Shown: positions 21,126 to 30,096 of the stretch, piece by piece
Layout: every line of letters starts with the position of its first letter
How positions within the stretch are numbered: position 1 is the stretch's first letter
Source of the DNA: Arthrobacter_E sp041360795
Lineage (GTDB): Bacteria > Actinomycetota > Actinomycetes > Actinomycetales > Micrococcaceae
Assembly (NCBI RefSeq): GCF_041360795.1
Contig: NZ_JBFUPW010000003.1
Coordinates: 124,001-188,000 of the forward strand
Length of the DNA stretch: 64,000 nt
Reading direction: 5' to 3'
The notes under the pieces: generated by a model
The model's input: only the letters and a program-made list of their open reading frames with translations
Told to the model about the DNA's origin: nothing
The model's database searches: none
Program-made: the position numbers and the translations under genes

Positions 21126-21554
21126 TCAGTGGAAGTGGACTTCGGCTGCGGCTTTCCTCAGCTGTTCCCGCCTGCTTTCCGAGAGGTGAGGCGCCGGGTG
21201 TGCCGGGCGGCCGGCGTCGTCGTCGGCGGCGTCCGAGAGCTCCTGGATGAGCGCTCCCAGCAGGAGCGCGAGCCCCTCGCTGAGTTCGTCCAGGGTGGTG
21301 TTGGTGATATCCAGCCGGCGTTCGTTGAGAATGAGTCCGACGTCAGGGTAGCCGGCCTCCGTGAGCCGCCCGGAAGCGGCAAGGTGAAGGAGCCGTTCAT
21401 GTTCGGACCGGCTGGGGCGCCGGTTCAGGATCGTGGGAACGGTGTACCTCTCCGCCTGCGGGAATTCTTCGATTCCAGCGACCAGGCAGGAGAACACCAC
21501 CCCTTCCACCCGAAGGGGTTCCGGATGGCTTGTCGTGCTGCCGTGCGTGTTCAT
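21126..21554 (-). CDS. hypothetical protein
   Basis: A 142-residue protein I do not recognise. It is mainly helical, with RRPSRSEHERLLHLAASGRL and an acidic amphipathic helix (TLDELSEGLALLLGALIQEL) before a His/Glu-rich tail. I chose the ATG at 21554 (MNTHGSTT), with AAGGATCAACACC before it. Ten codons of open frame upstream have no ribosome site. It follows the desaturase gene by about 35 bp on the same strand and could be co-transcribed. Confidence 0.55.
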   Translation of the reverse strand: MNTHGSTTSHPEPLRVEGVVFSCLVAGIEEFPQAERYTVPTILNRRPSRSEHERLLHLAASGRLTEAGYPDVGLILNERRLDITNTTLDELSEGLALLLGALIQELSDAADDDAGRPAHPAPHLSESRREQLRKAAAEVHFH

Positions 21555-21588
21555 GGTGTTGATCCTTGGTCTGCGGGCGGGCACCCGT

Positions 21589-22674
21589 TCAGCTCGTGAG
21601 CGCCGGCCGTCGCAGTGTCTGCGCGACAGGGCACTCGAAGACCGATCCGCGCCCGTAGCCGACCTCGTTGAGATATTTGATGACGGTCCCGTAGGAGGCC
21701 AGCAGTGTCGACGTGGTGTACGGGATGTTCTCCTCGGCGCAGGTACGCTGGACGATCGCCGCGGCGCGTCGGAGGGCGGGTCGAGGCATGGTCGGGAAGA
21801 GGTGGTGCTCGATCTGGTAGTTCAAGCCGCCCATGAGCAGATCCATGGCCCAGTTCCCCGTGATGTTCCGCGAGGACCGGACTTGCCTGGTCAGGAAGTC
21901 GACCCGATCCCCCGCGGCGTACACCTTCATGCCCTTGTGGTTCGGCGCGAAGGTGGCTCCCATGTAGAACCCGAAGACTCCCTGCTGGACCAGCACGAAG
22001 GTGATGGCGAGGGGCAGCGGGAGGAAAACGAATGCCAGCACGGGGACTGCGCAGGTCCTGGCGGTGAGAATCACCAATTCAAGGGCGCGGCGGTCCACCC
22101 GCCCTCTGCTGAGCAGGTGCCGGTAGGAGTCCACTTGCAGGCTGATACCGAGGAACGGCAGCAGCAGGAAGAGGAAGTAGCCCTGTCCCTTGGCGATGAA
22201 GTGCAGTGCCTTCGGCCTTGCCGCAGCCGCCTGGTCGTAGAAGGCAACGAACCCGGGGCGGATATCTGGATCCTTGCCGATCATGTTCGGCGTCGAATGG
22301 TGCCTGGTGTGTTTCTGCTGCCACATGGCGTAACTGATGCCGGACAGCCCTGTGGCGACCAGACGCGCGAACCAGTCGTTGGCTTTCCAGGTGGAGAAGA
22401 TCTGGCGATGCGCCGCTTCATGGGCCAGAAAGCCGAACTGGGTCATCAGCACGCCGAGGCCCACCGCGATCAGGATCTGGAAGCCGGAATCACCCAGCAG
22501 GCCGAAGCCGACCCATGCGGCGCCATAGGCCACGATCAGGATCGAAAAAACTGTGAGGTAGAAGCCCCGGCGGCGAACCAGAAGCCCATCGGATTTCATC
22601 TGGGTTTGAAGAGCGACGAATCGCTCCACCAGGGGGTTGCTCCGCGCAGGGCGCGAGAGAAGGTCAGTGTTCAT
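21589..22674 (-). CDS. membrane fatty acid desaturase
   Basis: A 361-residue di-iron desaturase. The three His boxes are present: HEAAH (residues 85-89), HTRHH (122-126) and QIEHH (near 290). Four membrane spans lie around them. It is of the acyl-CoA/acyl-lipid type that introduces a cis double bond and changes membrane fluidity. The promoter about 270 bp upstream carries a palindrome that I assign to the MarR-family protein encoded next. Codon use is slightly less GC-rich than that of the neighbours. Confidence 0.9.
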   Translation of the reverse strand: MNTDLLSRPARSNPLVERFVALQTQMKSDGLLVRRRGFYLTVFSILIVAYGAAWVGFGLLGDSGFQILIAVGLGVLMTQFGFLAHEAAHRQIFSTWKANDWFARLVATGLSGISYAMWQQKHTRHHSTPNMIGKDPDIRPGFVAFYDQAAAARPKALHFIAKGQGYFLFLLLPFLGISLQVDSYRHLLSRGRVDRRALELVILTARTCAVPVLAFVFLPLPLAITFVLVQQGVFGFYMGATFAPNHKGMKVYAAGDRVDFLTRQVRSSRNITGNWAMDLLMGGLNYQIEHHLFPTMPRPALRRAAAIVQRTCAEENIPYTTSTLLASYGTVIKYLNEVGYGRGSVFECPVAQTLRRPALTS

Positions 22675-22942
22675 TCAGTGCCGCCAATGGCTGGGAGGTT
22701 CGGTGCGACCCTCGATATCGGGGCACCATTCCCTCGTTTCTCGACTCTACGGGATCGACCTGAGAGAGCTGTCGGAGTGTCAATGGGCCCGCCCGAATCG
22801 CCGTTGACCCGGACGGGAGTGCAAAGGGAAGCCGGAGGAAGACGGGTACGGCCTCGGTGGATGCCCAGGAATCCTCCGGTCTCCCAGAGAGTCACCGCTC
22901 CTCCCCGGTGGATGAGCGCCGCCAGGAGGAGATGTACCTCAC

Positions 22943-22976
22943 ATTCTATCAGATAGCTTGCTTGTCTAGCTAGACA
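22943..22976 (-). promoter_or_regulatory. desaturase promoter with palindromic operator
   Basis: The perfect palindrome TGTCTAGCTAGACA (22963-22976) lies just upstream of TAGAAT on the minus strand (22943-22948). The gap 22675-23021 has no other coding signal. The core TAGCT is shared with sites near the MarR gene. Confidence 0.55.
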
Positions 22977-23021
22977 CGCGCGAGGTGTCCCGGCCGCGCC
23001 GCCGGACCGCGGAGCCCACCG

Positions 23022-23531
23022 TCAGGTCGCCATGCCACGCTTGGGTCGCGGGTCGAACTCGGCCAGCGCTCCGATGAGCGCCTCCAGATACTTCTCCACG
23101 GTGGCGAGTTCGGCCGCGCTGAACGTGCTGGCGGCGGACAGCAGGGCGCTGACCTGACGCTGCAGCCCGGATTCAAGCATGGCTTGAGCGGCGCCCGTGG
23201 CGTGCAGGATTCTCGCGCGACGGTCTCGTTTATCGACTTCGCGAGTGAGGTAGCCGACCGAGATCAATCGCTCCACGAGCGCGGAGACGGAAGCCGAGGT
23301 GAGTTTGAGGTAGCTCCCCAGCAGCCGCGACGTGACCTTCCGGGTCGCCGATTCGTCCACGACGAAGCGCAGAGCATCCAGGTCGGTGTTGTTGATGTTC
23401 AGGTCCGCGCGGAGCGTTTCCCTCGCGCCCGTCTCGACCACCCGGAACTCGCGCAAGAGGTGGAGCGAGTTCAGGACGTGATCTTCCCGCCCTCCCTCGA
23501 GCCAACTGCGATTGATCAGTTCCAATGCCAT
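23022..23531 (-). CDS. MarR-family regulator
   Basis: A 169-residue winged-helix repressor. SYLKLTSASVSALVERLISV is the recognition region and YLTREVDKRDRRARILHAT the wing. I chose the ATG at 23531 (MALELINRSW), with GGAAGG upstream. The open frame runs on to 23597, but the added codons (CTT AAA GCT AGT) have low GC at the third position, unlike coding sequence here, and include an operator-like TAGCTTTA. It probably controls the desaturase, the small GNAT-like gene and perhaps itself. Confidence 0.85.
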   Translation of the reverse strand: MALELINRSWLEGGREDHVLNSLHLLREFRVVETGARETLRADLNINNTDLDALRFVVDESATRKVTSRLLGSYLKLTSASVSALVERLISVGYLTREVDKRDRRARILHATGAAQAMLESGLQRQVSALLSAASTFSAAELATVEKYLEALIGALAEFDPRPKRGMAT

Positions 23532-23671
23532 GAGCGGTGAACCTTCCGTTGGGGTGAGCGCCTCGCTTAGCGAACTAGCTTTAAGGTTCATCTCCATTTT
23601 AGAACCGCTTCACATCGCATTGAAGCCCCCTTGGGGGATTCCGCCCGCCCGAACGCCTCGCGCAAGCCATC

Positions 23672-23701
23672 TTGCGTGTAGATAGTTTGATAAACTAGAT
23701 T
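23672..23701 (+). promoter_or_regulatory. promoter with MarR-type operator
   Basis: TTGCGT (23672-23677), an 18-nt spacer and TAGATT (23696-23701). The perfect 15-bp palindrome TAGTTTGATAAACTA (23683-23697) fills the spacer. It faces the gene at 23811. Confidence 0.6.
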
Positions 23702-23810
23702 TCACTCCAAGGGGTCGTTCACCGCCCCACGAAGAGAAGTGCAACCGAAGAGAAGCGCAACCGGTCTCACCCGAACAGTTCACTCGTCTCAACCCCTTCA
23801 AGGAGAGAGC

Positions 23811-24137
23811 ATGCGACTCGTCAGCAAGACCCGGAACATCGTCGACAACCCGATCCAGCATCAGTATGAGATCTATCGGGACGGAAACGTCCAGGGCGTC
23901 GTCAGGTACCGCATCGAGGGCACCACGATGCGGTTCTTCCTCTGCCAGGCCAAAGGCCTCCATTCCGAGAGTGAGCGGCGCGCATTCTACCTGGCAGCAG
24001 CCAGAGATGCGAAGCGACGCCGGTTGAACGTCCAGATCACGTCCCGTTCCATGGCGGAAGAACTCGCTCCGCTGGCAAAGGTGCGCCGCGTGACCTTCCC
24101 CGACATCACTCCTGACTCGCACCACGTCGCCGCGTAG
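23811..24137 (+). CDS. small protein resembling the Gtn5/GNAT_2 fold
   Basis: A 108-residue protein. NPIQHQYEIYRDGNVQGVVR, then YRIEGTTMRFF, then ARDAKRRRLNVQITS follows the order of the short N-acetyltransferase-like family PF14542 (YjdJ type). The acetyl-CoA loop (G-x-G-x-G/A) is not seen, so it may be inactive or a distant relative. The ATG at 23811 has AAGGAGAGAGC before it. It is under a promoter with a MarR-type operator and precedes the NRAMP gene. Confidence 0.5.
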   Translation: MRLVSKTRNIVDNPIQHQYEIYRDGNVQGVVRYRIEGTTMRFFLCQAKGLHSESERRAFYLAAARDAKRRRLNVQITSRSMAEELAPLAKVRRVTFPDITPDSHHVAA

Positions 24138-24260
24138 CGGCGCACCGATACGGGGCCGCCACCTCACCCACCGTCGGAAGCGGCACCGCGTTCTCACCTA
24201 CTCCAGCGCCCTCATCCGGCTCGACCGCGGGGGCGCGCCCTGAATCCACAGGAGGACACC

Positions 24261-25598
24261 GTGGCCGCGGACACTCCCGGACATGAACCTGGCCGCGCGG
24301 ACGAAGCGAAGGAACCGCACGGCGCGAAGAAGTACCTCAAAGCACTCGGCCCCGGTCTGATCTCCGGAGCCTCCGACGACGACCCTTCGGGCATCGCCAC
24401 CTACGCGCAAGCAGGCGCCACCTACCAGGCCTCGGCCCTGTGGACCGTGCCCGCCACCCTGCCGCTCATGATGGCGGTGCAGGAGATCTGCGACCGCACC
24501 GCCCTCGCCACAGGGAAGTCCCTCGGCGCCTTGGCCCGGGAGAAGTTCTCCAGCAGACTCCGCTTGCTCATCGCCATCCTGCTGATCGCGCTCATCATCG
24601 CGAACGTCGTGAACCTCGCCGCGGACACTCTCGCTGTCGGCAAGGGCATGGAGATGCTGGGCGCCGGTCCTGCGTTCCTGTGGAATCTGATCGCCGGGGC
24701 AGGCATCGCGTTCACCCTCGCCAAAGGGTCGTTCGCCACCATCGAGCGCATCTTCAAATGGCTGTGTCTCGCCCTCTTCGCGTACGTGGCCGTCCTCTTC
24801 ACGGTCCACGCGGACTGGGGTGAGATCCTCCGCGGGCTCCTCGCGACCCGCTTGCACTGGGACCTCAGCTATTGGGCCCTGATTGCGGCGATCTTCGGCA
24901 CCACCATCTCCCCCTACCTGTTCTTCTGGCAGAGCGCCAACCGCGTGGAGGACCTCAAGGCCGAGTCCTCGGATGGTGACGCCGCCGGGCTGAACGAGCG
25001 CGGACCACAGGACACGAAGAACAAGAAGCGCCTCGCCCGCGTCGACGTCTTCACCGGCATGGCGTTCTCGGTCCTGATCATGTTCGCGATCATCGTGGCC
25101 ACGGCGGCGACCCTCGGACAGACCGGAACCGAGATCGGATCGGCGGATGACGCCGCCAAGGCCCTGGAACCCATCGCCGGCCCCTTCGCCAAACTGCTCT
25201 TCGCCCTCGGATTCATCGGCTCCGGCATCCTCGCCATCCCCGTGCTCGCGTCCTCCGGCGCGGCCGGCCTGTCCGGCCTGCTGAACAAGAACTGGGACCT
25301 CGACTCGTCGCCCCGCAAGGCCCCGGTGTTCTACACGCTCGTCCTCGTCGGCGCGGCACTCGGCACCCTGCTGAGCCTCATCTTCAGCAACCCGATCCAG
25401 CTCCTGGTCCTCTCGGCCACCATCAACGCGATCGCCGCAGCGCCCTTCCTGATCATCACCATGCTCATCGCCCGCGACAGAAAACTCATGGGCGACCAGG
25501 TCAACGGACGGCTCAGCAACACCCTCGGCTGGCTCACCGTCGCCGTGATGACCGTGCTGGGGATCCTCGGGATCCTCGGGACCATCTTCGGCGCCTGA
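24261..25598 (+). CDS. NRAMP-family divalent cation transporter, atypical
   Basis: A 445-residue membrane protein with about 11 spans. It belongs to the NRAMP (SLC11) fold: KALGPGLISGASDDDPSGIA at helix 1 and GTTISPYLFFWQS at helix 6. Canonical Mn/Fe transporters have D-P-G-N at helix 1 and [AM]-P-H at helix 6. Both differ here (D-D-D-P-S-G and I-S-P-Y), so the ion may not be Mn or Fe; magnesium or another ion is possible. The GTG start at 24261 has GGAGGACACC before it. A Lys/Arg-rich insert (RGPQDTKNKKR) lies between helices 6 and 7. Confidence 0.85.
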   Translation: MAADTPGHEPGRADEAKEPHGAKKYLKALGPGLISGASDDDPSGIATYAQAGATYQASALWTVPATLPLMMAVQEICDRTALATGKSLGALAREKFSSRLRLLIAILLIALIIANVVNLAADTLAVGKGMEMLGAGPAFLWNLIAGAGIAFTLAKGSFATIERIFKWLCLALFAYVAVLFTVHADWGEILRGLLATRLHWDLSYWALIAAIFGTTISPYLFFWQSANRVEDLKAESSDGDAAGLNERGPQDTKNKKRLARVDVFTGMAFSVLIMFAIIVATAATLGQTGTEIGSADDAAKALEPIAGPFAKLLFALGFIGSGILAIPVLASSGAAGLSGLLNKNWDLDSSPRKAPVFYTLVLVGAALGTLLSLIFSNPIQLLVLSATINAIAAAPFLIITMLIARDRKLMGDQVNGRLSNTLGWLTVAVMTVLGILGILGTIFGA

Positions 25599-25603
25599 CG
25601 CAG

Positions 25604-25639
25604 GGCTGCGCCTCCCGGCCCGTGCCGGGAGGCGTAGCC
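25604..25639. terminator. terminator between NRAMP and VOC genes
   Basis: A 16-bp stem with one mismatch (GGCTGCGCCTCCCGGC paired with GCCGGGAGGCGTAGCC) and a 4-nt loop. It lies between convergent genes and could serve both. Confidence 0.7.
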
Positions 25640-25657
25640 GTGCGGCCACCGGCAGGG

Positions 25658-26146
25658 TCAGTCCCCGCGGTATGCCGCCTGCATCGCCGCGAGGTCGATC
25701 CTGGTCATCGTGATCAGGGCGTTCATGGCGCGCAGGGACGCCGCCGTGTCCGTGGACGCGGTCATGGCGTCCACCTCGGCGGGGACCACCTGCCACGACA
25801 CCCCGAAGCGGTCCTTGAGCCAGCCGCACGGCTGTTCCAGGCCGCCGTCGGCGGTGAGGGCGTCCCAGTAGTGGTCCGTCTCCTCCTGATCCTTCGTGAT
25901 GATGACGAAGGAGACGCCTTCGCTCGGGCTGAACATCGGGCCGCCGTTGAGGGTCTGGAAGGCCGCGCCGTCCAGGGTGAAATCCACCGTGAGCGCGGTT
26001 CCGGGCGGGAACGGCGCCGGGAAGGGCGAGCCTTCCAGCACGCGGGTGGTGATGCCACGGGCGGAGTTCGGGAACACCGAGATGTAGAAGTCCGCGGCCT
26101 CCTCGGCGGCGCCATCGAGCCAGATGCAGTTCTTCAGGGCGGGCAT
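25658..26146 (-). CDS. VOC/PhnB-like protein
   Basis: A 162-residue glyoxalase-fold protein of the PhnB/3-demethylubiquinone type. NCIWLDGAAEEAADFYISVF at the start and CGWLKDRFGVSWQVVP near the end are the two halves of the fold. The function is not established. The ATG at 26146 has GGGGAG 8 nt upstream. It follows a paralogue by 5 bp, and the ribosome site overlaps that gene's stop codon. Confidence 0.85.
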   Translation of the reverse strand: MPALKNCIWLDGAAEEAADFYISVFPNSARGITTRVLEGSPFPAPFPPGTALTVDFTLDGAAFQTLNGGPMFSPSEGVSFVIITKDQEETDHYWDALTADGGLEQPCGWLKDRFGVSWQVVPAEVDAMTASTDTAASLRAMNALITMTRIDLAAMQAAYRGD

Positions 26147-26151
26147 GACGG

Positions 26152-26628
26152 TCACTCCCCCCGGTAGGCGGCCTCAAGCGCCGCGATGTCGAACTTCTTC
26201 ATCCCCATGAAGGCCTGCATGGCACGGCCCACGCCCGCGGCGTCGTCGCCGGACATGATCGAGCCGAGCGCCTGCGGCACCACCTGCCAGGAGACGCCGA
26301 ACTTATCCTTGAGCCAGCCGCACTGGCCCTCGGAGCCGCCGTCGGCCGTGAGCTTGTCCCAGTAGTAGTCGACTTCGGCCTGGTCGGCGCAGCTGATGGA
26401 GAAGGAGATGGCTTCGTTGAAACTGAATTGGGGGCCGCCGTTCAGGCCCTGATACGGGGTTCCGTTGAGCTGGAACTCGACCGTCAATGCGGTCCCGGCC
26501 GGGAACGGTGCGCCCTCGCCGTAGCGGGACACCGCGGTCACGGAGGATTCGGGGAACACGGAGACGTAGAACTCGGCGGCTTCCTCCGCCTGGCCGTCGA
26601 ACCAGAGGCAATTGGTGATGCTGGACAT
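26152..26628 (-). CDS. VOC/PhnB-like protein, paralogue
   Basis: A 158-residue paralogue of the next gene; the shared blocks are CLWFDGQAEEAAEFYVSVFP and CGWLKDKFGVSWQVVPQ. The two were probably made by tandem duplication. The ATG at 26628 has GAGAGGATG before it. Eighteen codons of open frame upstream lack a ribosome site. Confidence 0.88.
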   Translation of the reverse strand: MSSITNCLWFDGQAEEAAEFYVSVFPESSVTAVSRYGEGAPFPAGTALTVEFQLNGTPYQGLNGGPQFSFNEAISFSISCADQAEVDYYWDKLTADGGSEGQCGWLKDKFGVSWQVVPQALGSIMSGDDAAGVGRAMQAFMGMKKFDIAALEAAYRGE

Positions 26629-26810
26629 GGGACATCCTCTCGAGGGTCCGGAGTGGGCCCGGGCAGAGCCCACGTCTTCCAAGCCTACGTCCGGACGGCG
26701 CCCGGCACGAGGGATGATTTCCGGGCCGCAGCGCCTCTGGACCTGGGACCCGTCCCGGCCTAGCGTGGCAGAGGGGGATTCAGCCGTGAATCGTTCTGAA
26801 AGGACATGAC

Positions 26811-27395
26811 ATGACGTTCAAGGTCGGCGTTCTGGTGGGTTCGCTGTCATCCACCTCGATCAACCGGAAACTCGCCAAGGCGCTGGAGAAACTGGCGCCC
26901 GAGCAGTTGCAGCTCGAGGAGATCCCGCTGAAGGACCTCCCGCTCTACAGCCAGGATTACGACAAGACCTTCCCGCCCGTCGCCCGCGAGTTCAAGGCGC
27001 GGATCGAAGCCTCCGACGCGCTCATCTTCGTCACCCCGGAGTACAACCGGTCCATCCCCGGCGCCCTCAAGAACGCCATCGACTGGGCCTCCCGTCCCTA
27101 CGGCAGCAACTCCTTCGCGAAGAAGCCCTCGGCGGTCACGGGCGCCTCGCCGGGCAACATCTCCACGGCCGTGGCGCAGCAGCACCTGCGGAGCATCCTC
27201 TCGTTCGTGAACTCCCCCGAGCTCGCCAGCCCGGAGGCGTACATCCACTTCACGCCCGGCTTGATCGACGACGACGGCACTGTCACCAATGAGGGCACCG
27301 CCGAGTTCCTGCGCGGCTGGCTGGACGCGTTCGCGCTGTTCGTCGCACGCGTCACCTCCGCGGTGAACGACGGGCAGGATCCCGACCGGGGCTAG
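26811..27395 (+). CDS. NADPH-dependent FMN reductase
   Basis: A 194-residue flavodoxin-like reductase. VGVLVGSLSSTSINRKLA binds the FMN phosphate, and VTPEYNRSIPGALKNAIDW is the family signature. It reduces FMN or quinones with NADPH. The length and motifs are normal. AAAGGACATGAC precedes the ATG. The stop codon TAG at 27393 is also the start of the -10-like box for the next gene. Confidence 0.92.
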   Translation: MTFKVGVLVGSLSSTSINRKLAKALEKLAPEQLQLEEIPLKDLPLYSQDYDKTFPPVAREFKARIEASDALIFVTPEYNRSIPGALKNAIDWASRPYGSNSFAKKPSAVTGASPGNISTAVAQQHLRSILSFVNSPELASPEAYIHFTPGLIDDDGTVTNEGTAEFLRGWLDAFALFVARVTSAVNDGQDPDRG

Positions 27396-27404
27396 GCTCC
27401 CACC

Positions 27405-27959
27405 ATGGGGAATGACGCGGGGAACGAAACGCACACCGACCACCAGCTCCGCACCGGCCGACTGCTGACCGGTGCGGGCCTGCTGGTGTTCGCCACCACC
27501 GCCGTGTGGTTCCTGACCGTGGCGCCGGGCACCGTGCCGGGCCATTTCGGGCTGGACGGGACGGTCAACCGCTGGGACACGCGGGGACGCTTCGTCCTCA
27601 CGCTGTCCGCAGTGGCGGTGGGCATCACGCTGCTCCTGACCACCGCGCCGCACTGGATCTTCCGGCTCCCGGCCGGCCTGGTCAACGTGCCCAACGCCGA
27701 GTACTGGTTCCGGCCGGAGAACCGCGCCCGGCTGGCCCGCAATCTCACCCGCGACCTGGGCGTGGTGAATCTGATCGTGCTTCTGCTGCTGAGCTGGATC
27801 ATGGTGGCCTCCGTCATCGCAGCGGACCGCGACGGTCAAGTGTCACCGTTGTTCCTGATCGTTCCCACGCTCCTCGTGGCGGGCGCCGTCATGGGTCTCG
27901 CTCTCAGGATCTACAGCAGCCCGCGCTACGCGATCCCACCGGACGACCGGAATTCCTGA
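27405..27959 (+). CDS. DUF1648 membrane protein
   Basis: A 184-residue membrane protein with four predicted spans. LPDTVPxHF-type sequence (APGTVPGHFGLDGTVNRWD) near residue 45 is the DUF1648 signature. The family's function is unknown; some members are SdpI-like immunity proteins. The ATG at 27405 follows TAGGCT by 6 nt, so it can be transcribed separately as a leaderless mRNA, although it lies 9 bp from the FMN reductase stop. Confidence 0.75.
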   Translation: MGNDAGNETHTDHQLRTGRLLTGAGLLVFATTAVWFLTVAPGTVPGHFGLDGTVNRWDTRGRFVLTLSAVAVGITLLLTTAPHWIFRLPAGLVNVPNAEYWFRPENRARLARNLTRDLGVVNLIVLLLLSWIMVASVIAADRDGQVSPLFLIVPTLLVAGAVMGLALRIYSSPRYAIPPDDRNS

Positions 27960-27984
27960 CCGGAGTTCCTGACCGGGGAGCCCG

Positions 27985-29307
27985 TCAGCGTCGGGAGGCG
28001 AGCCCGGCGAACCGGAGGAGCGCCAAGACCCCGAGGCCCACCGCCAGAACCCCGAGCACCGTGGCCGACGGGAACCGCGTCCCGGCCCAGAGCAGCCAGA
28101 CGGCCGGAATCACGGGTCTGATCAGCCACAGGACCATGAACACGGCGGTCGTGTCACCCACCGGGGTGCTGACCGGCGTCAGGTACTGGGCGGGAAGGCC
28201 CGCCGCGCCCAGGCTCGCGACCCGGATCAGCGCGGCGCAGGCCGTCACCAGGAGGGCGGGCGCGAGCCTTGAGGGATCGAGAGCCAGGACCGGCGCCGCG
28301 ACGGCCACCAGCAGGACCACCAGCGGCAGCGCTGCATGAGCCAGAAGGCGGGCCGGCAGCGGCTGCGGCACGACGACGTCGTAGCCCACGGTGTCCGCGA
28401 CGTCACCGAGCGCGCCGCTCAGCCGGGTCATGGCGGCCTGGGCGAGCAGCAGCACCACCGCGAGCATCGCCGGAGTCGCTCCCGCCAAAGCCAGAGCCGT
28501 CGCACCCGCCACCAGGAACACGAGCGCGAGACCCACGCCCCACGGATCCTGCCGGAGATACCGGAGATCGATGGCGACCGACCGCGCGAGCAGACCCGCC
28601 GGGAAGGCGCGCCCGGTCCGGCGTGGCCCGCGGCGCGGGATGCCTGCGGCGAGGGACCGGCTGTCGCCGGTCATGAGTCCGGCGAGCGCGACATCGCGCG
28701 CGGCGGTCAGATCCTCGAGCCGCGGGATCGTCAGGCCGGCCGGGCCTCGCTGCTTGCGGGAGGCCAGCACGGCCGAGACGAGCCCGCCGATCAGTCCCAC
28801 TCCGAGCGCCGTCCCGAGGAGTCCGGGAAGTCCCGGGGCTTCGCCGTTCCCCTGCCACCAGGCCAGGACCGGCAGCGCAGCGAGGACCAGGGCGAACAGC
28901 ACCGTGCACGCCTGGATGAGCCGCGTGCGAGTGCCGAGGGTGGCCCGGAGACCGAAGGGCCCCGCGGCCAGGTAGTGGATCTCCTCGGCGGAGCTCCACA
29001 CCGGGCCGAGGTAGGCGGGAGTCGCCGCCGCGGCCAGGACCAGGAGCGCCTCCAGGCCCGTGACCAGGCCCAGCAGCCCGGCCGTGGACAACGGGGCGAC
29101 CGGCCCTGCGATCACGAGCACCACCGACCAGGCACCCGGACCGATCACGAGCCCCAGGAGCAGCGCCGCCAGATACCAGGGGTACCAGCGGCCGTCCTCG
29201 GAGGCCCCGCGGAGCAGCACTCTGACGGCCTGGAGCTGCCTGCGGCGTGTGGGGCCGGGTGATGTGGCCGGGTCGGGTGATGCGCTCGGGCCGGGTGATG
29301 CGCTCAC
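27985..29307 (-). CDS. ABC transporter membrane subunit
   Basis: A 440-residue protein with about ten membrane spans. It has two large hydrophobic halves and a cytoplasmic loop with RTGRAFPAGLLARSVAIDLR. The GTG start at 29307 overlaps the stop codon of the ATPase gene by four bases (GTGA), so the two are coupled. There is no extracytoplasmic binding protein, so it is probably an exporter. Downstream coding density and codon use are normal. The substrate is unknown. Confidence 0.75.
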   Translation of the reverse strand: MSASPGPSASPDPATSPGPTRRRQLQAVRVLLRGASEDGRWYPWYLAALLLGLVIGPGAWSVVLVIAGPVAPLSTAGLLGLVTGLEALLVLAAAATPAYLGPVWSSAEEIHYLAAGPFGLRATLGTRTRLIQACTVLFALVLAALPVLAWWQGNGEAPGLPGLLGTALGVGLIGGLVSAVLASRKQRGPAGLTIPRLEDLTAARDVALAGLMTGDSRSLAAGIPRRGPRRTGRAFPAGLLARSVAIDLRYLRQDPWGVGLALVFLVAGATALALAGATPAMLAVVLLLAQAAMTRLSGALGDVADTVGYDVVVPQPLPARLLAHAALPLVVLLVAVAAPVLALDPSRLAPALLVTACAALIRVASLGAAGLPAQYLTPVSTPVGDTTAVFMVLWLIRPVIPAVWLLWAGTRFPSATVLGVLAVGLGVLALLRFAGLASRR

Positions 29308-29999
29308 AGCGCTCCGTCGCCGGAGTCGCCGCCGTCCGGCTCGTCGCCGTCCGCCCACGCGCTGCCGTCCTGCTCGCGGGCGAGCACCACCTCACGGGCG
29401 CCCAGCAGGTCCACGAGACGCGGGTCGTGCGTGGCCAGCAGGACGCCGGTCCCGAGGTCGCGCCGTCGCAGCATCAGCTCGGCGATGACCTGACGGCGCC
29501 GGGCGTCCAGACGCTGTTCGGGTTCGTCCAGGACGAGCAGCGCGGCGGGGCGGGCGAACGCCATCACGAGGCCGATGCCCTGGCGCTCCCCCGAGGACAG
29601 CTCATCCGGGTACTGGTCGGCCAGTCGCGCGAGATCCAGAACTTCGAGCACCTCGTCCAGAGGCAGGGCCATACCGCCCGAACCGGCCCAGGAGGTCTCC
29701 ACGAGATCCAGGTGTTCCGCGATGGTCAAGCGGGCGTAGAACGGCGGCGGGCCGGTCATGGCGGCGATGCCCCGGGCGCCGTCCCCCAGGTCCGCCTGGC
29801 GGTCGAGGGTCCCCGTGGTGGGGGCGAGACGGCCCAGCGCCAGCCGCAGCAGCGTGGTCTTGCCCGAACCGTTGGGTCCTGTGAGGGCCACGATCTCCCC
29901 GGGCCGTACCGTGAAGGTGGTCGGGCGCACGAGCCAGCGCTCGCCCACCTGGGCTCCCACGGCGGAGGCGCGCAGCAGCGCGGCCGGGGTGTCAGTCAT
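29304..29999 (-). CDS. ABC transporter ATPase
   Basis: A 231-residue ATPase. Walker A is ALTGPNGSGKTT, the signature motif is LSSGERQG and Walker B is LLVLDEPEQ. The H-loop is LLATHDPRL. It pairs with the membrane subunit downstream. The acidic C-terminal tail (DGDEPDGGDSGDGAL) has no known role. Confidence 0.92.
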   Translation of the reverse strand: MTDTPAALLRASAVGAQVGERWLVRPTTFTVRPGEIVALTGPNGSGKTTLLRLALGRLAPTTGTLDRQADLGDGARGIAAMTGPPPFYARLTIAEHLDLVETSWAGSGGMALPLDEVLEVLDLARLADQYPDELSSGERQGIGLVMAFARPAALLVLDEPEQRLDARRRQVIAELMLRRRDLGTGVLLATHDPRLVDLLGAREVVLAREQDGSAWADGDEPDGGDSGDGAL

Positions 30000-30052
30000 G
30001 GGTGCATCCCGTCGTCGTGCGTCCGGAGGTCATCCGCGGCTCCTGGGCACAC

Positions 30053-30084
30053 AAAAACGCCCGCGCCGGAAACCGGCACGGGCG
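30053..30084 (-). terminator. rho-independent terminator of the DUF4193 gene
   Basis: A 12-bp stem (CGCCCGTGCCGG, one mismatch) with a TTT loop on the minus strand, followed by TTTTTGTG. Confidence 0.85.
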
Positions 30085-30096
30085 CTTGAAAGTCGA

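Noticed and set aside
23532..23597. Longer MarR N-terminus starting at 23597
   Set aside because: The codons have low third-position GC, overlap an operator-like sequence and lack a ribosome site.
24198..26177. 659-residue open frame on the minus strand
   Set aside because: It runs across the NRAMP gene in antisense and across a VOC gene in another frame; not a real gene.
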